64,000 nt of DNA from Lactarius indigo (Eukaryota > Basidiomycota > Agaricomycetes > Russulales > Russulaceae), in contig JAFKAC010000037.1 in NCBI GenBank assembly GCA_025766275.1, forward strand, positions 248,001 through 312,000, in the 5' to 3' direction. The notes beneath the pieces are model-generated. The model did not search any database, had not been told where the DNA came from, and saw nothing but the letters and a program-made list of their open reading frames with translations. Positions 1 through 8,928 of the stretch are shown piece by piece. Made by a program: the position numbers and the translations under genes. Position 1 is the stretch's first letter. Each line of letters begins with the position of its first letter.

Positions 1-1
1 A

Positions 2-700
2 TATACGTCTCAGGCAACTGCCTCAGATATTTCCCATTACCAGTCCTTGATTGGGAGTCTGCTTTATGTGCAGATTGGCACTAGGCCAGATATCTCCTTC
101 GCTGTGTCACGTTTGGCGCAGTACGCAGCGAACCCTTCACCACAACATCTGCGACTTGCGCAGTATGTCCTATCCTACTTAGTGGGAACTATGGATATGC
201 GTATTGTTTACGATGGTGCCAATGGCGATGGCCTTCATGGCTACACTGATTCCAGTCTGGCTGATCAGACTGACGACCGCCACTCCACCTCTGGTTATGT
301 GTTCCTACTAGCTAACGGTGCAATAAGCTGGTCTTCGCGCAAGCAAAAGACTGTTGCCCAAAACACAACGGAAGCGGAATACATGGCCATGACCGATGCG
401 GCTAACCAGGCTGCGTGGTATCAGAGCTTCCTCACGGAACTCGGGTACGAGGTCGACGACCCCATCCCACTTCATGGTGACAATAAGGGTGCTATTGACT
501 TAGCCTTGAACCCTGTCACTGGGAGACAGTCTAAGCACATTGCCATAAGGCATCATGTCATTCGGGAGTACATCGAAAAGGGGACCATCACCCTCATTAG
601 AACTCCTACTGTGGATATGGTTGCGGACGGCTTCACAAAGTCACTACCGCGTGTCCTGCTGCAGAAGCACAACGATGACATGGGACTTGTGTGTACTTAG
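2..700 (+). CDS. Ty1/copia Pol, C-terminal RT/RNase H part (5' end outside window)
   Basis: The frame is open from base 2 and ends in TAG at 698-700. It encodes the end of the reverse transcriptase and the whole RNase H of a Ty1/copia polyprotein. Seen in the product: a GTRPDISFAV motif that follows the RT domain in copia elements, SSRKQKTVAQNTTEAEYMA (RNase H core with catalytic acidic residues), the downstream HGDNKGAI segment and the terminal SKHIAIRHHVIRE / ADGFTK motifs. There is no internal stop, so this end of the element is not visibly decayed. It is followed within 20 bp by a polypurine stretch and then an LTR starting TGTTGA, the expected order for a copia 3' end. The element is on the plus strand, opposite to both gypsy elements. 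Gag, protease, integrase and most of RT must lie upstream of the window. Family call is firm; activity cannot be judged. Confidence 0.93.
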   Translation, partial: YTSQATASDISHYQSLIGSLLYVQIGTRPDISFAVSRLAQYAANPSPQHLRLAQYVLSYLVGTMDMRIVYDGANGDGLHGYTDSSLADQTDDRHSTSGYVFLLANGAISWSSRKQKTVAQNTTEAEYMAMTDAANQAAWYQSFLTELGYEVDDPIPLHGDNKGAIDLALNPVTGRQSKHIAIRHHVIREYIEKGTITLIRTPTVDMVADGFTKSLPRVLLQKHNDDMGLVCT

Positions 701-719
701 ATTGTAGATCACGGGGAGA

Positions 720-1330
720 TGTTGATAAGTGACCCTTGCGCACTTAGCGGCTCGTACGGACCGGACTTGCAGCATGGACTGCTTTAAATTAGATATACAG
801 GACTTGTAGATTAGATACTATTTGATCTGTACAATCTGGACTTACCATTGCGTCATCTATGACATCACTGTACTTCTATGACATCATACATCCGGACTCT
901 GCGTTGTATAACGCTTTTGTACTTCTCTTTGTTCTTTACTTGGAACTATCTTTATTATGATGTCAGTATGATATCATCTAGTTCTGGACTCTCCTTGTTC
1001 TCCTTTCCCTTGTTCTCAAAGCGTCCACTCTTGTCCCTTTGTAGAACAATAGCACCTTTGTATTCTGTGACTAGCGTTACTTACCTTGTACTACTGTCAC
1101 CCTCTGTAGGAGTATAAGTAGAGTACCATGTACGCTCCTGGTCCACATCAGTTCTCACTGTTTGTGTGCCAGGTAAGCTCCCTTCTCTCCAATGTAACAA
1201 CATCAGTTCTCACTGTTTGTGTGCCAGACAACCTCTGCTTCACTCTGCTTGACTTCATCCCTGTTGCTGCCTTTCAGCCACCTTTGATATCTCACCACAG
1301 TCTTCTTGTCACTGTGAGTATCATCTTCAT
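720..1330 (+). repeat. 3' LTR of the copia element
   Basis: The LTR starts TGTTGA directly after a purine run (CGGGGAGA, about 712-719) that would be the polypurine tract. A TATA-like TATAAGTAG lies near 1113. The right edge is inferred: coding sequence of the minus-strand gypsy-2 RNase H becomes recognisable from about 1331, and an LTR ending in CA fits at 1330. No second copy is in the window, so length (about 611 bp) and target-site duplication are unproven. It contains the intron-like direct-repeat pair annotated at 1145-1227. Confidence 0.6.
1145..1227 (+). other. Duplicated 28-bp segment forming an intron-like unit in the copia LTR
   Basis: A 28-bp sequence at 1145-1172 is repeated exactly at 1200-1227. 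The first copy ends CAG followed by GTAAGC; the second ends CCAG. The 55 nt from 1173 to 1227 therefore have a donor, a GTAAC branch-like site and a CAG acceptor, and splicing would remove one repeat copy. It lies about 30-60 bp downstream of the TATA-like box, so it would be in the transcript leader. The solo LTR at 9494-9588 has the same layout with different sequence. Confidence 0.5.
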
Positions 1331-1639
1331 GTGTGCTGTTCATCAATTAGGTCATAGTTCGGCTCATATGGAAATGTGTCGGCCATCTCGTATGGTCGCT
1401 TTTCTGGTATGTTCGTGCTTGCGATGGTGTATAGAAGTTGGTTCGTGCAAGGCGCTGCGACCGGGTGGTTAACCATATGCATGAAGCCATATAGGTTATC
1501 AATCCAATCTTCAAATTCTTCTTTGCCGCTTTCTTCCTCCTCTTCTTGTTCATCATCTGGCTGTACTGGCCGCCGAGAGAGTCCATCCGGTCCGTGCTGC
1601 TTTCCAGGGATGTGGCGCAGCTCAAAATGAAAGGTTAGA
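1331..1639 (-). pseudogene. gypsy-2 RNase H, distal fragment
   Basis: Read on the minus strand from 1639, the product starts LTFHFELRHIPGKQHGPDG and continues with LSRR, the hallmark end of a Ty3/gypsy RNase H (FxL-x-H-x-PGxxHxxDGLSRR), followed by an acidic linker and DWIDNLYGFMH. It is the direct continuation of the RT/RNase H frame that stops at 10095: the upstream part ends NRWIVSIL and this part begins TFHFEL, matching the usual spacing in the family. The fragment ends at a stop near 1331 where the copia LTR begins. This relic shows that the intervening 8.4 kb was inserted. Confidence 0.85.
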
Positions 1640-1713
1640 TGTAGCGGTATGACTTATCGCTTACAACTAGACCAAGGTGAAGGTTAGTGAACTGAACTGG
1701 GAGCACACCCAAG

Positions 1714-2167
1714 TGTAACGCCGTCACGACGTTAGCTCGACTTGAGCTTCGATAAGGCGACTTAGGGACTTAGCTAATCACGCTTCTAGGCGTATGGCTC
1801 GAAGGCAACTTCTAGATGTTCGAAGACACTAGTATAACTGAGGCACTCTGATCGAAACGGAAGAGGGACTTTGAGATGCAAAGACAAGAAAGTGACGATT
1901 GAAGAAGACCAAGATGGCGTATCTTGGTCTTCCGCAGCTACCTTAAATACACAAAGAGCAGGCTTTCAAGCGCTGCTATGAGTCACAGTAATGTAGCGTC
2001 CAACGTATCGCATAAGTACCGTAATCCTAATACTACTACTACCTGTACTAGGATCGAGTCATCTCCCAATGCCTAACCCCTATCGTAAACTCCGAGTCCG
2101 TGACTAATATACCTTACCGCCGTAGCCACAACCGGTACAGTAAGGGGTCCGTACTAGAACCGTAACA
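1714..2167 (-). repeat. gypsy-1 3' LTR (454 bp)
   Basis: Starts TGTAACGCC and ends CCGTAACA on the plus strand. It differs from the other LTR at two sites, in CGCATAAG (CGCG in the other) and GGTCCGTA (GGTCTG in the other). Both are CpG transitions. On the minus strand it is preceded by the polypurine tract at 2171-2179. Confidence 0.95.
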
Positions 2168-2170
2168 TCA

Positions 2171-2179
2171 CCCCCTTTT
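2171..2179 (-). other. gypsy-1 polypurine tract
   Basis: The minus strand reads AAAAGGGGG, then TGA and the LTR start TGTTACGG. This is the expected primer for plus-strand DNA synthesis and fixes the orientation of the element. Confidence 0.8.
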
Positions 2180-2197
2180 CAGCGTGAGACCCCAGGC

Positions 2198-2944
2198 TCA
2201 CCAGAAGTCCCGCGCCGTCCACATGGACTGTTCGTCACTAATCCTCTCAAATACGTTAGCCCTCTCCAGCCAGTAGATACAGTCCCTCTTGTCGTCTCGT
2301 GCCGACAGCCGCATGGCCTGGAGTTGGCGGATGCGGGCCGCAAGTCGTTCTTCTTCGTACGCGGCCGCACGGTAGCGTGTCACCTCCGCAGTCAGGGACT
2401 CATCCCTGATGCGGTTAAGTGCGCGGTCCGTGATTCTGTCAGAAGCGAGGATGACCAAGTCCTCGTGGGCGATGAAGGCGCGTCCCGCAGCTGATAGCAT
2501 CGGGAAAGCATACAGGGGTTTGCCATAAAGATGAGGGGAGCCGGGGATAAGTCCCAGCACAAAGGGGTTCGCACCTCCGACAATCTGAATGTGACTGGCG
2601 TTCCTCTCTACGCCGTCGGGTCCGGTGATGGGGAAATGAATGTAATGGGGCTGTCGATTCACCCTGAACCCCTCAGGCACAAGGACCTGCGCGGGGTCGT
2701 CGTCGTGCGTAATGGGGGTGTGAAGTGCGACGCCGGGCAGTCGCACACGTCCTTGAGACATGGCGGTTCCGTCGGTGTGGACGAGCCATGGGGTGATTCG
2801 GGGATTAGTAGGGTGGCTGTGCGTTCGAAGGAGGGGGTGTCTGACCAGGTAGTAATCTTCGTCGTCAAGGTGAGCGTCGTCGTTAGGGAGCGCTGCCTGC
2901 GCTGCCGCAACTCGCTCAATCTCCTCTGCGCTAAGCGCAGTTGT
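2198..2944 (-). CDS. gypsy-1 third ORF of unknown function, between Pol and the 3' LTR
   Basis: The frame is open from 2944 to the TGA at 2198. The first ATG is at 2761, which gives 187 aa starting MSQGRVRLPGV. The 61 codons before it also read as plausible protein (an acidic helix, then DDEDYYLVRHPLLRTHS). It is in the same frame as pol and separated from it only by two adjacent TGA codons at 2945-2950, so it may be an extension of Pol rather than a free ORF. Within it, PHYIHFPITGPDGVERNASH suggests a folded beta-rich domain; the C-terminal half is helical and charged. It stops about 20 bp before the polypurine tract, so it fills the space where an env or accessory gene would sit, but no signal peptide or membrane segment is seen. 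Similar ORFs occur in relatives as I recall them; no function is known to me. Confidence 0.55.
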   Translation of the reverse strand, partial: TTALSAEEIERVAAAQAALPNDDAHLDDEDYYLVRHPLLRTHSHPTNPRITPWLVHTDGTAMSQGRVRLPGVALHTPITHDDDPAQVLVPEGFRVNRQPHYIHFPITGPDGVERNASHIQIVGGANPFVLGLIPGSPHLYGKPLYAFPMLSAAGRAFIAHEDLVILASDRITDRALNRIRDESLTAEVTRYRAAAYEEERLAARIRQLQAMRLSARDDKRDCIYWLERANVFERISDEQSMWTARDFW

Positions 2945-2947
2945 TCA

Positions 2948-5900
2948 TCAGCCCACTCCTTCGCCACTCTCCGCCAGTCCTCCGCTGCTTCTAACTCCTG
3001 TTGGGTCTTCGAGGGGACGGTCGGCAGGGAGAATTCCCCGTGTGCCGATGAGGTCGTCACCTGGGGGGATGATGGCGACGGGCTCTCGATTACCGTTGTC
3101 ATCTCGGAAGATGTGAGCGACGGCATGCTGCTGCTCGTCGTCGGGCTGGTGAGTCGGGTCGGGGAACCTCTGTAGGACATTAGCCCACTCTTGAGCGGTG
3201 ATATGCCCCGCTCGCATGTTTGCAGGTGTGTACGGAGTGAGCTGGACCTGTTGAACCACGGTTTCTTCGTCGTCTTCGAGGAGGTTGGCGGCGTCTTGTG
3301 CAACTTGGTCGAGGAGGATCGCTGTGGTGACATGTCTAAGAGGGGAAGTGGGCATAGAGGTGTGAGTGGATCGAAGGTAGAGGGGATACTCCTCGTAGCT
3401 GTCCGTGGGCTGGTTTTTAAGGAGCCGTATGGCTGTCCGGTCCGCTTGATACGCCTCTATCGCTTCCGGCGCGAATACATCATCCTTATCGACCCACTGG
3501 TTCTCCAAGTCCGGATACCCCTTCCATTTGATGAGATATTGGAGCTTTTTGCGGCGGCCGAAATGCTGTGAGTCCAGAACCGCCTCGACTTCGTACTCCT
3601 CTTCTCCTTCCACAAGGTCTGGTGGTGGTTGTGTGAAGTTTTCGCCGTGGATGGTTGTGTTTTTGTACGGCGTGAGAAGATCTATGTGGAATACCGGGTG
3701 GATACTCCACTGCGTGGGAAGCTCGAGGCGATAATTGTAGGGGGACATCACCTGGGTCACTTTAAATGGTCCGTGGCGTCGCGCCGCCAATTTCACCGTT
3801 GGTTGATTGGTTCGGAGATGCTTCCCTTCCAGCCACACTTGATCCCCTACTTGATAACGGGGTGTGTTCCAATGTTTCACCCATCCTTCTTGTGCCTTCT
3901 TGATAAGGCTCTGGGCCAATTGTCGCGCTTCCTTTAACTGTGTCAATCTAGTAATTACGTTTGGGATAGGGGATGGCTTATCCGTCCAATCGGCTGTCGG
4001 GTCGTAACCCATGAGTAGCATAAACGGAGATTGCTTTGTGTGTTCATGGGGCCAGTTATTGTGGGCAAATTCCGCTATTGGAAGGTATGCCGCCCAGTTA
4101 TCTTGCCGCTCGTTGGCCCAGAACCGCAGATACTGCTCCAGCCACTGATTGGTCCGTTCCGATTGTCCATCCGTTCATGGGTGATACGCTGTTGAAATGT
4201 TCTGCTTGATGCCCAAGATCCGGCACACCTCCTTGGTGAACTTGGACGTGAATCGGGGGTCGCGGTCACTGATAATTTTGCGCGGTAGTCCGAATCGTTT
4301 AAAAACATGATTGACATACAGGATAGCGGTTTCTTCTGCCGTAATTTCTTCGTTGCACGGGATAAATATTGACACCTTACTGCAGTCGTGGTCTGTGACA
4401 GTGAGGACGCTGTCGTAGGATTGGGACGCTGGCAGTTTGGTGATGAAGTCCAGCGCGATAGTGTAAAAGGGGGGGGCGTCCATCACAGCAGTGATGGGGT
4501 ATAGTGGTGCGCGGGTCGGTCTTGTATTTACCTTGTTCCGTTGGCAATTGGCGCATCCCACTACGTATTCGTATACGTCCCGACGAAGGCGCTGCCACCA
4601 GTAGTGTCGTTCAACGATCCGCTGGGTTCTGCTGATACCGGGGTGTCCATGAACAGGAAGGTCGTGGTGGTCATGTATTATAGCTCGGTATGCCGTTATG
4701 GGTCCAGTGATTACCAACTTTCCATCCTTGTACCATTCTCCTTCGATCTGCTTCAATTGGTGGGCGTTGACCCATGCTTTGATGATGGTTGGGTCCTGGA
4801 CCCGTCTTGGTTGTTGCAGCATTGGGTGTGTTTCCAAGGCGCGTGCGGTATTAGTAACTCGTACGAAGACTTCCGGAGGTAGGACGACCACACCTTGGTT
4901 ATCCTCCTCTCCTTCGTTGTAGTCTGGCCGTCTGGATAGAGCATCCGCTCTTCCGTTGTTCTTCCCCTTGATGTGATGGATCTCGAAGTCGTATTCCATC
5001 AATTCCAACACTTCTCGGGCGACTCTTCGACTGATCTTTTGCGGGGTTTTCCAGTATTGGAGGTTGAGGTGGTCGGAGAATATTCTGATTTTGTGGTGGG
5101 ATCCTGCAAGTAGGGGTCTCCAGTGCCGAAGGGCCTTGACGATGGCGAGAAGTTCTAGATCATAGATATCGTAGTTTCGCTCGGCTGCATTGAGTGTTGC
5201 CGAGTAGTAACCTATTGGGTGCTTGCGACCGTCATTTTTCTTTTGCAGGAGTACCGCACCTACCGCAAATCCCGACGCATCGACCTCTAGTTCAAACTGG
5301 TCTTGTAAGTTAGGGTGGGCCAGCACGGGTTCTTCCGTTATGAGACGTTTGAGGGTTTTGAATGCGCAGTCTTCATCGTCTCCCCACTTCCACTCCGCAT
5401 CCTTCCTCGTTAATTGGTTGAGTGGACGCGCGTGAGTTGCGAAACCTCAGATGAAGAGGCGGTAAAAGTTACAGAATCCCAAAAATGAGCGTACGTCCCT
5501 GACTTTGGTTGGCGTTGGCCAGTCTTTGATGCCGCGAACTTTTACCGGGTCCATACGTGTTACCCCCTTTTCAAGGATTACCCCCAGGTAATCCATCCGA
5601 GGTTGGTGGAACAGGCATTTCTCGAGCTTGAAGTAAAGGTCGTGGTCCTGGGCAACGCGAAGGACATCCGTGACTGCTGCAACGTGGTCGGCAGACGTAG
5701 ATCCTTCGCGCGTAGCGATGCCGATGTCGTCCATATAGACGCGAATGACCGTGCCCCGAAGTTCGTGTTTTGCAATAGTGTCACGATAGATATGGTTCAT
5801 CATAGTTTGGAAGGTCGCCGGCGAGTTAGTAAGCCCGAAGAACATGACCGTTGGTTCAAAGAGCCCGAACTTGGTCTTGAAGGCCGCCTTTTCCTGGTTG

Positions 5901-7009
5901 CCGTCCCGTATGCGGATATTGTTATACCCCCAGCGAATGTCGAGTTTAGTGTAGATGTAGGCGTTGCTGAGGTCATAGATGAGGTCCTGGATCAGCGGGA
6001 GTGGGTACTGATTGCGTATGGTATGCGAATTAATAACGCGGTAGTCCTGTACTGGGCGTAGTTTTCCGTCCTTCTTTTTAACGAAGAAAAATGAAGACGC
6101 GTACGGGGAAATGGAGGGGCGAAGGTACCCTTGCTGGAGTTTTTCATCCAGAAACTCCTTAAGCTGCCCTTCCTCCTCTTGTGTTAATGGGTATATCTTA
6201 CAGTCGATCGTGGAGGGCGTGTCGGGTTTAAAGTCAATCGCGTGATCCCATGGCCTGGCAGGGGGAAATCGCTGGGATGCTTCTTCGCTGAAGAGCTTCT
6301 GGAAGGCCTGATATTCCGCCGGCAGTTCTACAGGTTTTTCATCCGTCTTTGCCTTGATGGCTAATTCCGTAGACGTAGTTGCCCGCAAATACGTGTCTCC
6401 TTCGTCCATCTCCAGGATGATTGCCTCCTTTTGTTCGTTAGTGAGGGCAGACGCGATAACAGTATGATGGTTCAGACTGTCCTGTGTACTAATCACGATA
6501 GGCATGACGTCTTCATGTATGACTGCATCTCTCCAGTTAATGGTAGGTTCATATGTCGCCAACCAGGGGTACCCTAGAACGATGTTTTCGCTTCCGAGGT
6601 CCGTGATAAGGAAGCGCATGGTCCTGTGATATCCCTTGGCGTATATGTCTAGGTCGGTAAAATGAGTGATAGACCCAGCTTTATTTTCCGTGTTATCTAT
6701 ATTCCAAATTTTTCGCGGCTGGGCCAACGGTTGGACACCTATGCCCAATCTATTTGCGAAAGTTGGATGCATGAAATTGTCGGTGGCTCCGGAGTCCACC
6801 AATGCTCTTATGTCGGCCATTCGGTAATTCGTGCGAATCGAGACTGGAATTCGAAGGGAACGAAAGCGTGTCATGATTACAGAATTACAGTTTAAAGCCC
6901 TCACCCAGGCCGATGGGTTCAGGCGCTCCGAAAACCCTCTTTTCCCCACAAGTCCTGTAGTATCAGGTCTTTTACTTCGTCTGGTGCGTTTGCGACTCCG
7001 GTGAGCCAC
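2948..7009 (-). pseudogene. gypsy-1 Pol: protease, RT, RNase H, integrase, chromodomain (two nonsense codons)
   Basis: One continuous frame is broken only by TGA at 5447-5449 and TGA at 4175-4177; all segments stay in the same phase, so there are no indels. Domains in order: protease with LVDSGATDNF; reverse transcriptase with FVKKKDGKLRPVQDYR and the catalytic VYMDDIGIA; RNase H with LEVDASGFAVGAVL and HHIKGKNNGRADALSRR; integrase with a CANCQRNK zinc-binding end, catalytic Asp in ALDFITKLP and ISDRDPRFTS, and the Glu after the second stop in NQWLEQYLRF; then a chromodomain with YLIKWKGYPDLENQW. The first TGA sits where relatives have FIRGF and the second where they have YHP(Q/R)TDGQ, so both fit CGA changed to TGA. 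Pol is in the -1 frame relative to Gag. The chromodomain would direct integration to modified histone. As it stands no full Pol could be made without readthrough. Confidence 0.9.
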
Positions 7010-8907
7010 TCTTTGGCTCGTTCTTCTGCAGTTTTGCTAGTCGAAGCGGCCTGTATTTGAGCCGGCGCTGTTTCTTGCGTGTAGTAATCGGTTTCCGTTG
7101 CTCGGACCGTGGATGGCCTGGCACTTTGTGGTTGCCATTGCCGTGGCTGTCTAGGATGGGGGCAATTTTGTGAGAGGTGACCGGGGTTATGGCAATTGTA
7201 ACACAACACCGTCCTTAGGTCTCGTCGTGACCCTCCTCTTCCTCGCCCCCTCGCCCCAGGTCCTCCCCTTGGTGGAAAGGGGGGTAAGCCGGTGTAAGGC
7301 GGTTTGCCGTAGTCGATCTCTTCTGACCCTGCTAACCTTGCTTTTGTTCGATCGGCCGAGGTATCCATTGCCCACGGGTTTGCAAGGTTTTGCGGGACAG
7401 TCCATCCGGCGTTGCCCGCTTTCTTCGGCTTAGTGTCTTTGTATTCGTCCACCCTTGCTCGAATGTGAATGTAGTTGCGTTGTCGACGGAGTGTTGCTCG
7501 TTTCCATTCGTCGAAAGTTTCTGGCTCGTCCAGATCGTAGGTCTTCTCGTATAATTTCTTCGGCAGCCCCTTGGTGAACAAGTCGATGGTTTGGGGATCG
7601 TTGAGACGGTAGCTGGCCTTTCTGGCGGCTTCCTCGAATTTGTTGACGTATTTGTCGATATCCCCGTCAACCATTTTGAGCCCCTTTCTCAACAGGGCTT
7701 GAGCTTGTTCTCGTTCAAGGGTATTGACGAACCTTTGGTTAAAACCCTCTGCTACTGCGTTCCATAGGTCTCTTGTGTGCTGGTCTATTCCTCGTTGTAT
7801 TTGCCGGTTGAGCCACTTGAGGTACGAAAGTACCCATTCGCTGACTGATACTCCTTTGATGTAAGATAGGAACAGGAGACTTCGTCGGTAGTCGTTGCGC
7901 ATGACGGGGGTGTCGAGGTTCATTCCCCAATATACATGCCATTGCGTGAGGAATGAATCCACTTTCGTGCGGTCGCCGTCAAAGATAGTGGGGGGTTCAC
8001 CGGTTAGTTTTTTGTGTCCTCCTCCTCCTGCGCCTCCCGGTGGTCCTCCACCGCCGCCGCCTCCCGGGGGTCCTTCTCCTGGTGGGTTGTTTGGGAGGTC
8101 TGGTGGATTCCCCCCTCCGCCTGGTCGTCGAGGGAAATCCCCTCCTGGCGGTCCTCCCCATCCTGGTGGGGGATCAAGTGTCAGTCCTTGCCTTTGTCCG
8201 CCCCCCGACGGGGGATCTCCTTGATCGGGTCCGATAGCCCGAAATATTGCTGCGTCGTCTGTGGTCATCCGATGTCCAGTTTCAGGATTGATGGGCATAA
8301 GATTTCGTTGTGACTCTTGTCTGATTGCTTCAGCTGCTTCTCTTGCCGCTTGTTCTCTAACGGCCATGATTTCCTCTGCCGTCATCGTAGTTGTGGCCAT
8401 CTCTGCTGCGGGTGATCGCACGTGAATGACTTCTGGTTGTTCCGAAATGTGTAAGGACTCAGCTCGTTGGATGGTGTATTGTTCGATGGGTCCAACGCTT
8501 GCTGGTGGATTGTCTTCGCTCTGTTCTTCTTCCTCGGTTTCTTCGCTCACTGCTTCTCCTGTCGAATGTTCTCGTATCTGGCCGTCTATTGGCCCCCAAT
8601 CTGATCGCGAATTGAGTTCTCGCACGTCAATGTCGCACTGATATTGTCTCCCTGCTGGCCTTACAACGTCCCAGCGATGATCTATGGGGTTCCACGTAAT
8701 CTCCACCCAACACAGATGGTCAAAGTTGAACTCAACGGGTCTGAACCTTGTAGGTCCGTTAAACTCGACGAAGTATCCCGTTTCGTCTCCTCGGTCTCTC
8801 CACCGGGCTGCTCCCAAGAATCGGGTTGGTACGTTGCGGTCTCCTCTTCGTTCTAGGTAGTAGGGACGGAAACTCGTCCACTGTTCTTGGGTGTTGACAG
8901 TCGCCAC
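6919..8907 (-). CDS. gypsy-1 Gag with CCHC zinc knuckle
   Basis: The frame runs to TGA at 6919. It is a 660-residue-class Gag: an acidic N-terminal region, a long proline/glycine-rich linker, a capsid-like helical block (TIFDGDRTKVDSFLTQW onward), an arginine/glycine-rich segment and then one zinc knuckle, CYNCHNPGHLSQNC (C-x2-C-x4-H-x4-C), which would package the RNA. The C-terminus overlaps the Pol frame. No AUG exists at the expected start: position 8907 is GTG, in frame and open back to a TAA inside the LTR. The first in-frame ATG would delete about 160 residues. Either the start codon has been lost by mutation or initiation is non-AUG. Confidence 0.88.
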   Translation of the reverse strand: MATVNTQEQWTSFRPYYLERRGDRNVPTRFLGAARWRDRGDETGYFVEFNGPTRFRPVEFNFDHLCWVEITWNPIDHRWDVVRPAGRQYQCDIDVRELNSRSDWGPIDGQIREHSTGEAVSEETEEEEQSEDNPPASVGPIEQYTIQRAESLHISEQPEVIHVRSPAAEMATTTMTAEEIMAVREQAAREAAEAIRQESQRNLMPINPETGHRMTTDDAAIFRAIGPDQGDPPSGGGQRQGLTLDPPPGWGGPPGGDFPRRPGGGGNPPDLPNNPPGEGPPGGGGGGGPPGGAGGGGHKKLTGEPPTIFDGDRTKVDSFLTQWHVYWGMNLDTPVMRNDYRRSLLFLSYIKGVSVSEWVLSYLKWLNRQIQRGIDQHTRDLWNAVAEGFNQRFVNTLEREQAQALLRKGLKMVDGDIDKYVNKFEEAARKASYRLNDPQTIDLFTKGLPKKLYEKTYDLDEPETFDEWKRATLRRQRNYIHIRARVDEYKDTKPKKAGNAGWTVPQNLANPWAMDTSADRTKARLAGSEEIDYGKPPYTGLPPFPPRGGPGARGRGRGGSRRDLRTVLCYNCHNPGHLSQNCPHPRQPRQWQPQSARPSTVRATETDYYTQETAPAQIQAASTSKTAEERAKEWLTGVANAPDEVKDLILQDLWGKEGFRSA
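6940..6946 (-). promoter_or_regulatory. Putative -1 frameshift slippery site G GGA AAA between Gag and Pol
   Basis: In the Gag frame the minus strand reads TGG GGA AAA GAG; the heptamer G GGA AAA has the canonical X XXY YYZ form. Slipping back one base gives GGG AAA AGA, which enters the Pol frame exactly and continues open into the protease. The Gag stop is only 19 bp further on. I did not fold the downstream sequence, so a stimulatory structure is not shown. Confidence 0.65.
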
Positions 8908-8915
8908 AATTGAAT

Positions 8916-8926
8916 ATCTTGGTCTT
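8916..8926 (-). other. gypsy-1 primer-binding site for self-priming
   Basis: Two bases inside the 5' LTR edge the minus strand reads AAGACCAAGAT. This is the exact complement of ATCTTGGTCTT, the sequence that starts 34 nt downstream of the LTR TATA box and so should be the 5' end of the transcript. It does not look like a tRNA 3' end complement (no TGG start). Confidence 0.7.
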
Positions 8927-8928
8927 AA

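Noticed and set aside
1631..1640. Solo LTR edge placed directly after TTTCAT of RNase H without a TTAGA duplication
   Set aside because: It leaves no duplication; moving the edge to TG at 1640 gives a 5-bp TTAGA on both sides and an in-frame restored RNase H.
1331..1700. Plus-strand ORF at 1376-1630
   Set aside because: Antisense to the gypsy-2 RNase H fragment, which has clear family motifs.
2531..3937. Plus-strand frames of 100-214 codons opposite gypsy-1 pol
   Set aside because: Shadows of the minus-strand coding sequence; no motifs of their own.
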